DNA from: Lineus longissimus
Lineage: Eukaryota > Nemertea > Pilidiophora > Heteronemertea > Lineidae
DNA length: 64,000 nt
Direction of reading: 5' to 3'
Assembly: GCF_910592395.1 (NCBI RefSeq)
Contig: NC_088325.1
Coordinates: forward strand, 8,684,109-8,748,108
Under the pieces are notes generated by a model. It searched no databases, was not told the origin of the DNA, and saw nothing but the letters and a program-made list of their open reading frames with translations. Numbering within the stretch: the first letter of the stretch is position 1; each line of letters opens with the position of its first letter. Below are positions 10,291 through 20,192 of this stretch, piece after piece. Position numbers and translations under genes: made by a program.

Positions 10291-13200
10291 TTGTAACGTT
10301 ATAGACTTTGTTGCGACTCTGTTGTTGAAACATTCTGTTGTAGTCAAGCAGGTGGGCTGTCAAAATGGCACATGTTGAGAAGTACAGGATCAACCGATGA
10401 TACACACGGACCAGACAATAAAATCAGAATAGTAGAAGTAAAACTGGATACCGTCACTGTAGTTTACAACAATGTCCATCGGTCCCTATTGTTGGGCTGT
10501 TGTGTTGCTCCACCGACGCGCGTTTCTGCCCCTCTAGGCTTCATCAGGGTGGCTGGGGTTGACTTGCACTGTCTTGTTCGAAGTTCACAGTTTGAATGAC
10601 ATCATGACTCATGGGTGGTTTCTCAATGACGTTGTGACGTTATAGACTTTGTTGCAACTCTGTTGTTGAAACATTCTGTTGTAGTCAAGCAGGTGGGCTG
10701 TCCAAATGGCACATATTGAGGAGTACAGGATCAACCGATGATACACACGGACCAGACAATAAAATCAGAATAGTAGAAGTAAAACTGGATACCGTCACTG
10801 TAGTTTACAACAATGTCCATCGATCCCTATTGTTGGGCTGTTGTGTTGCTTCACCGACGCGCGTTTCTGCCCCTCTAGGCTTCATCAGGGTGGCTGGGGT
10901 TGACTTGCACTGTCTTGTTCGAAGTTCACAGTTTGAATGACATCATGACTCATGGGTGGTTTCTCAATGACGTTGTGACGTTATAGACTTTGTTGCAACT
11001 CTGTTGTTGAAACATTCTGTTGTAGTCAAGCAGGTGGGCTGTCCAAATGGCACATATTGAGGAGTACAGGATCAACCGATGATACACACGGACCAGACAA
11101 TAAAATCAGAATAGTAGAAGTAAAACTGGATACCGTCACTGTAGTTTACAACAATGTCCATCGGTCCCTATTGTTGGGCTGTTGTGTTGCTCCACCGACG
11201 TGCGTTTCTGCCCCTCTAGGCTTCATCAGGGTGGCTGGGGTTGACTTGCACTGTCTTGTTCGAAGTTCACAGTTTGAATGACATCATGACTCATGGGTGG
11301 TTTCTCAATGACGTTGTGACGTTATAGACTTTGTTGCAACTCTGTTGTTGAAACATTATGTTGTAGTCAAGCAGGTGGGCTGTCCAAATGGCACATATTG
11401 AGGAGTACAGGATCAACCGATGATACACACGGACCAGACAATAAAATCAGAATAGTAGAAGTAAAACTGGATACCGTCACTGTAGTTTACAACAATGTCC
11501 ATCGGTCCCTATTGTTGGGCTGTTGTGTTGCTCCATCGACGCGCGTTTCTGCCCCTCTAGGCTTCATCAGGGTGGCTGGGGTTGACTTGCACTGTCTTGT
11601 TCGAAGTTCACAGTTTGAATGACATCATGACTCATGGGTGGTTTCTCAATGACGTTGTGACGTTATATACTTTGTTGCAACTTTGTTGTTGAAACATTCT
11701 CTTGTAGTCAAGCAGGTGGGCTGTCCAAATGGCACATATTGAGGAGTACAGGATCAACCGATGATACACACGGACCAGACAATAAAATCAGAATAGTAGA
11801 AGTAAAACTGGATACCGTCACTGTAGTTTACAACAATGTCCATCGGTCCCTATTGTTGGGCTGTTGTGTTGCTCCACCGACGCGCGTTTCTGCCCCTCTA
11901 GGCTTCATCAGGGTGGCTGGGGTTGACTTGCACTGTCTTGTTCGAAGTTCACAGTTTGAATGACATCATGACTCATGGGTGGTTTCTCAATGACGTTGTG
12001 ACGTTATAGACTTTGTTGCAACTCTGTTGTTGAAACATTCTGTTGTAGTCAAGCAGGTGGGCTGTCCAAATGGCACATATTGAGGAGTACAGGATCAACC
12101 GATGATACACACGGACCAGACAATAAAATCAGAATAGTAGAAGTAAAACTGGATACCGTCACTGTAGTTTACAACAATGTCCATCGGTCCCTATTGTTGG
12201 GCTGTTGTGTTGCTCCACCGACGCGCGTTTCTGCCCCTCTAGGCTTCATCAGGGTGGCTGGGGTTGACTTGCACTGTCTTGTTCGAAGTTCACAGTTTGA
12301 ATGACATCATGACTCATGGGTGGTTTCTCAATGACGTTGTGACGTTATAGACTTTGTTGCAACTCTGTTGTTGAAACATTCTGTTGTAGTCAAGCAGGTG
12401 GGCTGTCCAAATGGCACATATTGAGGAGTACAGGATCAACCGATGATACACACGGACCAGACAATAAAATCAGAATAGTAGAAGTAAAACTGGATACCGT
12501 CACTGTAGTTTACAACAATGTCCATCGGTCCCTATTGTTGGGCTGTTGTGTTGCTCCACCGACGCGCGTTTCTGCCCCTCTAGGCTTCATCAGGGTGGCT
12601 GGGGTTGACTTGCACTGTCTTGTTCGAAGTTCACAGTTTGAATGACATCATGACTCATGGGTGGTTTCTCAATGACGTTGTGACGCTATAGACTTTGTTG
12701 CAACTCTGTTGTTGAAACATTCTCTTGTAGTCAAGCAGGTGGGCTGTCCAAATGGCACATATTGAGGAGTACAGGATCAACCGATGATACACACGGACCA
12801 GACAATAACATCAGAATAGTAGAAGTAAAACTGGATACCGTCACTGTAGTTTACAACAATGTCCATCGGTCCCTATTGTTGGGCTGTTGTGTTGCTCCAC
12901 CGACGCGCGTTTCTACCCCTCTAGGCTTCATCAGGGTGGCTGGGGTTGACTTGCACTGTCTTGTTCGAAGTTCACAGTTTGAATGACATCATGACTCATG
13001 GGTGGTTTCTCAATGACGTTGTGACGTTATAGACTTTGTTGCAACTCTGTTGTTGAAACATTCTGTTGTAGTCAAGCAGGTGGGCTGTCCGAATGGCACA
13101 TATTGAGGAGTACAGGATCAACCGATGATACACACGGACCAGACAATAAAATCAGAATAGTAGAAGTAAAACTGGATACCGTCACTGTAGTTTACAACAA

Positions 13201-15079
13201 TGTCCATCGGTCCCTATTGTTGGGCTGTTGTGTTGCTCCACCGACGCGCGTTTCTGCCCCTCTAGGCTTCATCAGGGTGGCTGGGGTTGACTTGCACTGT
13301 CTTGTTCGAAGTTCACAGTTTGAATGACATCATGACTCATGGGTTGTTTCTCAATGACGTTGTGACGTTATAGACTTTGTTGCAACTCTGTTGTTGAAAC
13401 ATTCTCTTGTAGTCAAGCAGGTGGGCTGTCCAAATGGCACATATTGAGGAGTACAGGATCAACCGATGATACACACGGACCAGACAATAAAATCAGAATA
13501 GTAGAAGTAAAACTGGATACCGTCACTGTAGTTTACAAAAATGTCCATTGGTCCCTATTGTTGGGCTGTTGTGTTGCTCCACCGACGCGCGTTTCTGCCC
13601 CTCTAGGCTTCATCAGGGTGGCTGGGGTTGACTTGCACTGTCTTGTTTGAAGTTCACAGTTTGAATGACATCATGACTCATGGGTGGTTTCTCAATGACG
13701 TTGTGACGTTATAGACTTTGTTGCAACTCTGTTGTTGAAACATTCTCTTGTAGTCAAGCAGGTGGGCTGTCCAAATGGCACATATTGAGGAGTACAGGAT
13801 CAACCAATGATACACACGGACCAGACAATAAAATCAGAATAGTAGAAGTAAAACTGGATACCGTCACTGTAGTTTACAACAATGTCCATCGGTCCCTATT
13901 GTTGGGCTGTTGTGTTGCTCCACCGACGCGCATTTCTGCCCCTCTAGGCTTCATCAGGGTGGCTGGGGTTGACTTGCACTGTCTTGTTCGAAGTTCACAG
14001 TTTGAATGACATCATGACTCATGGGTGGTTTCTCAATGACGTTGTGACGTTATAGACTTTGTTGCAACTCTGTTGTAGAAACATTCTGTTGTAGTCAAGC
14101 AGGTGGGCTGTCCAAATGGCACATATTGAGGAGTACAGGATCAACCGATGATACACACGGACCAGACAATAAAATCAGAATAGTAGAAGTAAAACTCGAT
14201 ACCGTCACTGTAGTTTACAACAATGTCCATCGGTCCCTATTGTTGGGCTGTTGTGTTGCTCCACCGACGCGCGTTTCTGCCCCTCTAGGCTTCATCAGGG
14301 TGGCTGGGGTTGACTTGCACTGTCTTGTTCGAAGTTCACAGTTTGAATGACATCATGACTCATGGGTGGTTTCTCAATGACGTTGTGACGCTATAGACTT
14401 TGTTGCAACTCTGTTGTTGAAACATTCTCTTGTAGTCAAGCAGGTGGGCTGTCCAAATGGCACATATTGAGGAGTACATGATCAACCGATGATACACACG
14501 GACCAGACAATAAAATCAGAATAGTAGAAGTAAAACTGGATACCGTCACTGTAGTTTACAACAATGTCCATCGGTCCCTATTGTTGGGCTGTTGTGTTGC
14601 TCCACCGACGCGCGTTTCTGCCCCTCTAGGCTTCATCAGGGTGGCTGGGGTTGACTTGCACTGTCTTGTTCGAAGTTCACAGTTTGAATGACATCATGAC
14701 TCATGGGTGGTTTCTCAATGACGTTGTGACGTTATAGACTTTGTTGCAACTCTGTTGTTGAAACATTCTGTTGTAGTCAAGCAGGTGGGCTGTCCAAATG
14801 GCACATATTGAGGAGTACAGGATCAACCGATGATACACACGGACCAGACAATAAAATCAGAATAGTAGAAGTAAAACTGGATACCGTCACTGTAGTTTAC
14901 AACAATGACCATCGGTCCCTATTGTTGGGCTGTTGTGTTGCTCCACCGACGCGCGTTTCTGCCCCTCTAGGCTTCATCAGGGTGGCTGGGGTTGACTTGC
15001 ACCCTCTTGTTCGAAGTTCACAGTTTGAATGACATCATGACTCATGGGTGGTTTCTCAATGACGTTGTGACGTTATAGA
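10290..15079. repeat. 341-bp satellite array, left part (14 units)
   Basis: Fourteen head-to-tail units with an exact 341-bp period and only scattered substitutions between neighbours; the first unit is the most diverged. The last six bases (TATAGA) are the target duplication of Polinton A, which interrupts the array. Each unit has a 74-codon reading frame without an ATG, conserved only because the units are near identical. Each also carries a hammerhead-ribozyme motif on the minus strand. Metazoan retrozymes are tandem repeats of similar unit length with the same ribozyme, which is the best comparison. Confidence 0.95.
10510..10552 (-). ncRNA. hammerhead ribozyme in the satellite (representative of left array)
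   Basis: On the minus strand the core is CTGATGA, then a short stem II (GCC with GGC plus one U-G pair, loop AGAG), then GAAA, then a minimal stem III (AC with GU around a GCGC loop), then the cleavage triplet GUC and a five-pair stem I (CCACC with GGTGG). All core bases of a type I hammerhead are present. The pair next to the core in stem II is A-A, a weakness. Equivalent positions recur every 341 bp (10851, 11192, 11533 and so on to 14943). Minimal stem III forms of this kind are known from Penelope-like elements and metazoan retrozymes. Activity is inferred, not shown. Confidence 0.8.
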
Positions 15080-15279
15080 AGAATATATGTATTGTGGTGG
15101 TAGGAATCTAGGTAATTCTAAGCTATTTTAACAAAAGCCCTTACAGGCCTTTTTGTCTCAAATTAGCTTAGAAACCCCTAAGAACCAGACACCACAATAC
15201 ATATATTCTATCATTCATGAAATGGTCAGTGAAGCGTTGCAATGAAATGGTGAGGGAATACTAGAGTTCAATGGGTTAA
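15080..15279. repeat. left terminal inverted repeat of Polinton A, itself palindromic
   Basis: Matches the right end (33266-33490) in inverse orientation with very few differences over the first 130 bp. Those 130 bp (15080-15209) are also self-complementary: the outer 20 bases AGAATATATGTATTGTGGTG pair perfectly with 15190-15209, and inner arms (TTCTAAGCTA with TAGCTTAGAA, AAAAG with CTTTT) continue the fold. The inner 70 bp are shared with the right end but lack a 25-bp duplication found there. Such folded ends recall hairpin telomeres of linear DNA viruses. Confidence 0.9.
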
Positions 15280-15407
15280 TGTAATCATGAATTACTGTAT
15301 TCCAACAGAAAGTACACGTCAATAGTTTTTTTACGTGCATTTTACCTGATATATGATGTTGGCACTGTTCACTGCATGTACATAATTTTACTAGTAAATA
15401 AATAGAA

Positions 15408-16664
15408 ATGGCAACAGGATATTTATTAAATACCGAAAGGGCACATAAGATTCCACTTGGTTTAAAAGCTGAGAGGCAGCATCATATCATTACTCATAAC
15501 CCCTCATCTGCTAACCCCAAAGAAACACTGTATGTTAGAATACCGGCATTGCGAGAGAATACATTCTTTGTACCTAAATCTCTTTATCTGTCTGCTGATG
15601 TAACCATTTCTGGTGATTCTAAAAATAGTGTTGTAAATAATCTTGGTAGAAACCTGATTTCAAAGATGGTGGTTAAGTGGGGAACAGAGCAGATATTTGA
15701 CCTTGACGAATACAGTCATTATTCTACATTTAAAGATCTGTGGTTTACAGAAGAAGAAAGAAATGATAGAGTTTTTCAGGGTATTCAGTCAAAAAATCTT
15801 AGAGAATTAAGATCAGGAGTCGCTGAAGCTGATGTCACTGGAGAAACAGCTAATGAAAAGACTTTAAAGAAAGTGTTTGACAAGAAGTACAAAATACCAT
15901 TAGATTTTGAACTATTCCATCATCATGCTCCATTTTACAAGTTTCCAATTCAAGAAGATGTGATTATTGAAATAACTTTAGCACCAAAGGAGGAAATCAT
16001 AGTCACCACAAACACAGCTAGCATGGGCTACAAACTAGAGAATATTTGTTTTGAATACGACACGGTTACTAATAAGATGATTGCTAGTCAATTGAGTAAC
16101 AAGTACAATTCTGGATTCTCAATATTTTATGATTGGGTAGACCATTTTAAGACAGTCAATGTTACTGCTAATGAAACACTAATTAATGAGAACATCAACT
16201 TTCCAAGAATGTCTATTAAAGGATTATTATTACTATTTGTGTCTGACTATGTAGATGGAGCTAGAGATTCAGAGAAGTTTGAAAACCCTAACATAAGTAA
16301 AGTGCAGATCACAATAGAGGGTGTTGCCAATCAGGTGTTCCCAGAAGGAATGAGAATGATGGATCAATGGGAGGAGATCAAGAAACATTTTATGTCTGAA
16401 GATTTGAAGAAAACTCATGACTGTAACATGACCATGGAAAAATACTATGGTGATTCTAATCACTATGGTTTATGGTTGGACCTGAGAACTTCTGAGGATA
16501 ATCGCCTTCACGGATCAGGAAAGAAGCTCCAGAACACAAAAGATGGTATTCAATTATCTATTACAAAGAAATCTGGAAAGGGACCATACAAAATGCACAT
16601 ATTCGTGGTTTCTGACGCCCAGGTAAACATCCAGAATTCTCAGATTGCTTCACTCCAGCACTGA
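15408..16664 (+). CDS. probable major capsid protein (double jelly-roll type)
   Basis: A 418-residue protein, the first gene from the left terminus. It is rich in beta-strand-like alternation (LYVRIPAL, SLYLSADVTISG, SKMVVKWG), has a central polar part, and ends with a hydrophobic strand pattern (KMHIFVVSDAQ). Position, size and following penton and ATPase genes match the major capsid protein of Polintons and related adintovirus-like elements, which builds the icosahedral shell. I recognise it as a common Polinton-associated family, but fold assignment is by context; a structure prediction would settle it. No internal mini-hairpin insertions are present, unlike many neighbours. A small hairpin CAGCAC-TGAG-GTGCTG (16656-16671) spans the stop codon. 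The start is AGAAATGG. Confidence 0.7.
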   Translation: MATGYLLNTERAHKIPLGLKAERQHHIITHNPSSANPKETLYVRIPALRENTFFVPKSLYLSADVTISGDSKNSVVNNLGRNLISKMVVKWGTEQIFDLDEYSHYSTFKDLWFTEEERNDRVFQGIQSKNLRELRSGVAEADVTGETANEKTLKKVFDKKYKIPLDFELFHHHAPFYKFPIQEDVIIEITLAPKEEIIVTTNTASMGYKLENICFEYDTVTNKMIASQLSNKYNSGFSIFYDWVDHFKTVNVTANETLINENINFPRMSIKGLLLLFVSDYVDGARDSEKFENPNISKVQITIEGVANQVFPEGMRMMDQWEEIKKHFMSEDLKKTHDCNMTMEKYYGDSNHYGLWLDLRTSEDNRLHGSGKKLQNTKDGIQLSITKKSGKGPYKMHIFVVSDAQVNIQNSQIASLQH

Positions 16665-16742
16665 GGTGCTGCAAGAACAAAGTTCGCTCCAACACTGAAT
16701 ACTAGATAAATGAGTTTTACTAGTGATTTTCTAAGTAATTAA

Positions 16743-16979
16743 ATGGATACACCAGGAAAGAAAGATATCATAAATACACTGTATCAAAGTTTACTGTTGG
16801 CATCAACAACAATTGGTTACTCTATGTTACTGAAAAGGTTCTTGAGAATCAATATTGGTCCCCCAAGTCAGGCCGACCTAGAGGAAATTCTTAAACTGGG
16901 AGGAACTGTAGCTATTAGTAATGGAACATTAGAGTACCTTTACGATCAAGGAATCCTACCCAGAAATATTATGAAGTAA
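16743..16979 (+). CDS. small membrane-associated Polinton protein
   Basis: A 78-residue protein opening at TTAAATGG 78 bp after the capsid gene. Residues about 10-25 and 50-65 are hydrophobic (SLLLASTTIGYSMLL and LGGTVAISNG), suggesting one or two membrane helices. It lies between capsid and penton genes, so a virion or assembly role is plausible. I do not recognise a named family beyond a resemblance to short Polinton proteins with the same C-terminal pattern (LEYLYDQGILP). Reading frame intact, no mini-hairpin insertion. Confidence 0.6.
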   Translation: MDTPGKKDIINTLYQSLLLASTTIGYSMLLKRFLRINIGPPSQADLEEILKLGGTVAISNGTLEYLYDQGILPRNIMK

Positions 16980-17035
16980 GAATAATTTACTTTTTGATAA
17001 AAGCTAAATTTGAAAACGAAAATTTGCTTAAGTAA

Positions 17036-17803
17036 ATGATTACTGTAATGAACATAGATTCAAGTGACTATCCAGATCAGAGTTCAAGTGATTTAACAGT
17101 CAATCTCAAGACTGAAATGCAGGATGCATGTAGCATCACTTTAACTTTTGCAGTAATACCTTGTACATTCTACAACATAAGTGCAGCCAGGGAGAATAAC
17201 CGAATCAAAGTTAAGGGGTTTGATGTGGCAGAGATTACGCTACCAGATGGTCTCTATGACCTACAGAGCTTTTCAAAAGTATTTGCGGATAAGTTGAAAG
17301 AAAATAGTATGAGTAGAGGTGCTGTCAGATTTGACCTTGAAGAACCAACAGGTAAGGCCATCTTACACTTCCTAAAGAGAAAAAATGAGGCGCATTATCA
17401 GATCTATTTTCTTGGTAAAAGTAATGAATTATTTGGCATGAAATCAGAATGGCCTTATCCTTTAGACAATAAAAGTAAGGATGATGTTGTAAGCGAGAAA
17501 CCCATCAATTTTAGACCAATTAACCATTTTGTTTTTCACTGTGACATAATCGAATCTAATAGTGTATTAAGTAATGGTGAAGCATCTGATGTGCTAACCA
17601 CAAGACCAATAAAGGAAGCTAATTTTGGGGATTTAATAGCATACACATTTGAGAAACCAATAGCAATTCCCTGTAAACCAAGATTCAATAAGCTGAATAT
17701 TCGCTTAACTGATGAAAAAGGTGAAATCATCGATCTTAATGGTCATAATGTACAGTACCAATTGGTATTAACTCGAGCTATGCTCTCAGGGACACATCAT
17801 TGA
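17036..17803 (+). CDS. penton / minor capsid protein (single jelly-roll)
   Basis: A 255-residue protein with the conserved C-terminal arrangement of Polinton minor capsid proteins: KPINFRPINHFVFHCDIIE, then a serine-asparagine-glycine turn, then NKLNIRLTDEKGEIIDLNG and a final strand. It would form the five-fold vertices of the shell. The start is GTAAATG. The last ten residues (TRAMLSGTHH) are encoded by one copy of the element's mini-hairpin repeat at 17771-17790, so the natural C terminus has been altered; the element B relative ends differently. It precedes the small membrane protein gene by 22 bp. Confidence 0.85.
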   Translation: MITVMNIDSSDYPDQSSSDLTVNLKTEMQDACSITLTFAVIPCTFYNISAARENNRIKVKGFDVAEITLPDGLYDLQSFSKVFADKLKENSMSRGAVRFDLEEPTGKAILHFLKRKNEAHYQIYFLGKSNELFGMKSEWPYPLDNKSKDDVVSEKPINFRPINHFVFHCDIIESNSVLSNGEASDVLTTRPIKEANFGDLIAYTFEKPIAIPCKPRFNKLNIRLTDEKGEIIDLNGHNVQYQLVLTRAMLSGTHH

Positions 17804-17825
17804 AATTAAAATTCATTGGAATTAA

Positions 17826-18143
17826 ATGGCTGGCATTGGCATGTTATTTGGATCTGCAATAATCAATGGATTAGCATTCACTGGATCCGGTTACCTTTTT
17901 AAAAAACTAGACAATAATGGCTATGAGACTGAAGTGAAAAGACATGATTTGGCTCAGGAGCAATTACAAAAAGCTTCAACCGAATGGGATGAGCATAGGA
18001 AAAGTACCATTGACTTCGTTAATCTTGAATTAAAGAGAGAAAGAGACGCTTCTATTGATTTTAACAATACTGATTCAGCACTTACTGTTTACAATCATTT
18101 ACATCCAGAAAGAACTATTGTACTACCTCAGCGACCACAATAA
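17826..18143 (+). CDS. Polinton membrane protein with premature stop
   Basis: 105 residues: a hydrophobic N-terminal helix (MLFGSAIINGLAF), then a charged helical region containing WDEHRKSTIDFVNLEL. The same frame continues past the stop at 18141-18143 for about 45 more codons, including KYEYLWIILGLSGLGLIIYYF, a clear membrane helix that matches the C-terminal helix of the full-length relative in element B (45342-45752, 136 residues). So element A has lost the C-terminal anchor by a single nonsense codon, or uses readthrough. Function unknown; two membrane segments flanking a helical domain suit an internal virion membrane or assembly protein. Confidence 0.75.
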   Translation: MAGIGMLFGSAIINGLAFTGSGYLFKKLDNNGYETEVKRHDLAQEQLQKASTEWDEHRKSTIDFVNLELKRERDASIDFNNTDSALTVYNHLHPERTIVLPQRPQ

Positions 18144-18266
18144 AGTGATTACTACCAACCTAGTGATGAAATGAAGAAATACGAGTACCTATGGATTATC
18201 CTAGGACTTAGTGGTTTAGGGTTAATAATTTATTATTTTACTAGGGTTAGAAAGACTAAGACAACT

Positions 18267-18320
18267 GATCGGACACAGTCCTGATGATCGGACACAGTCC
18301 TGAGAGCATAGCTCGATGAG
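18267..18320. repeat. mini-hairpin repeats between convergent genes
   Basis: One partial and one full unit of the element A repeat in minus orientation: GGACACAGTCC followed by GAGCATAGCTC. They sit between the 3' ends of the genes at 17826 (+) and 18329 (-), where transcripts from both strands end, so a terminator role is possible. Confidence 0.75.
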
Positions 18321-18328
18321 AAGCGGGA

Positions 18329-18949
18329 CTAAGATTTTTGATGTGAAAGAGTAAATCCAAATGGATGTTGTAGTCTAATGATCAGTTTTGATCCTTTTTT
18401 CATCTTAAGTTCTTCTATGTAGTACTGTCTTTTCTCCTTAGGAATAACACTGTTTTCTTCTAAGGCATCTTTCATGGCTGATTCATCCTTATTAAAAAAT
18501 AATACTAAAATTCTTATGTTCTCTCTGTAGTCCTTGACAACTGAATTGTACTTCTGAACTAGTAACCAAACAGTGAGATTGTAGTGCCTGCCGGAAAAGG
18601 CAAGATTACATAACTCGGACACCTTCTTTTTTGTGTCTCTCAAATTAGCACAGTCATCAATGAGGAATAATGTGTTAGAACCAGCAAAGGTCAGAGTAGC
18701 AAACTGAAGCACAAGGTCCAAATTACTGGCCACAGCTTCGGGATTAACTATGTAGACGTTCTTGTCTTGGTAAATCCATTTCCTTTCATATGTCTTATTG
18801 TTGAAATATGTTGGACAGAAAATTACTATGTTCTGGAACTTGTGCCGATACTCCTTTTCTAAGAGGTCAAGGGCAAAATATGTCTTACCACAATTGGTAA
18901 CACCAGAAATTAACATATTGTGTGGCTCGTAAATAAATACTTCACTCAT
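18329..18949 (-). CDS. genome-packaging ATPase (FtsK/HerA, A32-like)
   Basis: A 206-residue P-loop ATPase. Walker A is GVTNCGKT near residue 16; Walker B is LFLIDD near residue 97, followed by the usual sensor region (SGRHYNLTVWLLVQKY). Length fits Polinton packaging ATPases, which pump DNA into the shell. The start codon lies four bases from that of the integrase on the other strand; the shared AATTTAAAT-like palindrome serves both divergent genes. Frame intact with no mini-hairpin insertion. Confidence 0.92.
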   Translation of the reverse strand: MSEVFIYEPHNMLISGVTNCGKTYFALDLLEKEYRHKFQNIVIFCPTYFNNKTYERKWIYQDKNVYIVNPEAVASNLDLVLQFATLTFAGSNTLFLIDDCANLRDTKKKVSELCNLAFSGRHYNLTVWLLVQKYNSVVKDYRENIRILVLFFNKDESAMKDALEENSVIPKEKRQYYIEELKMKKGSKLIIRLQHPFGFTLSHQKS

Positions 18950-18953
18950 TTAA

Positions 18954-20105
18954 ATGAATGTAAAGGATGACACACAGCAGTATCTAAGGGATTTGTACTA
19001 CAACCCTGAGAGTCCCGTGGCTTACAGTTCTTTGAGTAAAATCTGGAAACAGGTCAAGGAAGATATGACTTCGTCACGAGAGCAGAGCACACCTTCGTTG
19101 TTAGGGACAAAGTCCCGCTCAGGAAAACTTATTAAAAAAAGAGGAGTGAAAGAATTTCTAGAAACACTACCAACTCACCAACTACACAAACCGGCCATTA
19201 AGAAATTCCCCTTCAGGAAGACAATGGTATCGTACATCGATCAACAATGGCAAGCAGATCTGGTTGACATGCAAAAATTTGAGAAACAGAATAAGGGTTT
19301 CAGATTCATTTTAACAGTCATAGATCTATTTAGTCGTTTTTCTTGGGCTCTAGCAGTTAAGAGTAAGAGGGGAGAAGAAATCAGAGATGCATTTAAAGTG
19401 ATATTTGAGGAAGCAAAACCAACGAAAATCCAGTTTGATGACGGTAAAGAATTTTACAACAAACACTTCAAGGAACTCTTAACAGAAAATGACATAGAAT
19501 GGTTCTCCACAAAATCTGATAAGAAGGCAGCAGTAGTAGAGAGATTCAATAGAACCCTTAAAGAAAAAATGTGGCGTTATTTCACCGCTAAGGAGACTGA
19601 CAAGTGGATTGACGTTCTGGATGACCTGGTCAGCGGCTACAATAACACATTTCACTCATCAATAGGTATGAAACCTGTAGACGCCAGAAAGATGGAAAAC
19701 GAAGGAACAGTGTGGTACAATCTTTACGGTCTTCACCTCAAAGAGACATTTGGTGATCCAAAGTACAAAGTAGGTGACAGTGTAAGAATTTCAAAGTACA
19801 AGTCCATTTTCGGTAAAGGTTACATGCCCAACTACACTGAGGAGGTGTTCCAAATCAAACAGATCATATTTACTCACCCTATCGTCTACCAGCTTGAGGA
19901 TTACCACAAAGAAGAAATTCAAGGATATTTCTATGAAGAGGAATTGAGCTATGTTCCTAATCCTGACCAGCTAGAGTACAAGATCGAGAAAATCCTAAGG
20001 TACAAGACCAGTAAAGGCAAGAAATACGGATTAGTGAAGTGGAAGGGTTACAGTGATAAGTTCAATGAATGGTTACCAGTTTCTGATATCAAATCATTGA
20101 AATGA
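18954..20105 (+). CDS. retroviral-type integrase with chromodomain
   Basis: 383 residues. A rve integrase core begins near residue 95: aspartate in WQADLVDM, aspartate in QFDDGKEF and glutamate in AAVVERFNRTLK form the DDE triad. An SH3-like part (VGDSVRISKYK) follows, and a C-terminal chromodomain (KYGLVKWKGYSDKFNEWLPV). It would insert the element into the host and create the 6-bp duplication; the chromodomain may guide it to marked chromatin, of interest because element A lies in a satellite. Near residue 40 a serine-rich stretch (19078-19125) looks derived from a decayed mini-hairpin repeat. It starts at TTAAATG. Confidence 0.95.
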   Translation: MNVKDDTQQYLRDLYYNPESPVAYSSLSKIWKQVKEDMTSSREQSTPSLLGTKSRSGKLIKKRGVKEFLETLPTHQLHKPAIKKFPFRKTMVSYIDQQWQADLVDMQKFEKQNKGFRFILTVIDLFSRFSWALAVKSKRGEEIRDAFKVIFEEAKPTKIQFDDGKEFYNKHFKELLTENDIEWFSTKSDKKAAVVERFNRTLKEKMWRYFTAKETDKWIDVLDDLVSGYNNTFHSSIGMKPVDARKMENEGTVWYNLYGLHLKETFGDPKYKVGDSVRISKYKSIFGKGYMPNYTEEVFQIKQIIFTHPIVYQLEDYHKEEIQGYFYEEELSYVPNPDQLEYKIEKILRYKTSKGKKYGLVKWKGYSDKFNEWLPVSDIKSLK

Positions 20106-20120
20106 AATAAAGTCTCTAAA

Positions 20121-20148
20121 GTGACTTAAGTCACAAGAACAAGTTCGA
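20121..20148. repeat. palindromes downstream of integrase
   Basis: A perfect 14-bp palindrome GTGACTTAAGTCAC (20121-20134) followed by a GAAC-AA-GTTC mini-hairpin just after the integrase stop. Possibly a 3'-end signal. Confidence 0.5.
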
Positions 20149-20192
20149 AAAACGTAATTTAAAAAAAAATGTCCTACTAAATAAAGAAAGAA

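Noticed and set aside
10372-15032. Repeated 74-codon reading frames, one per satellite unit
   Set aside because: They open at TTG with no ATG, and their conservation simply follows from the near-identical units; the opposite-strand ribozyme explains the constrained part.
10290-15079. Regular direct repeats as a CRISPR-like array
   Set aside because: The full 341-bp unit repeats without variable spacers, in a eukaryotic context.
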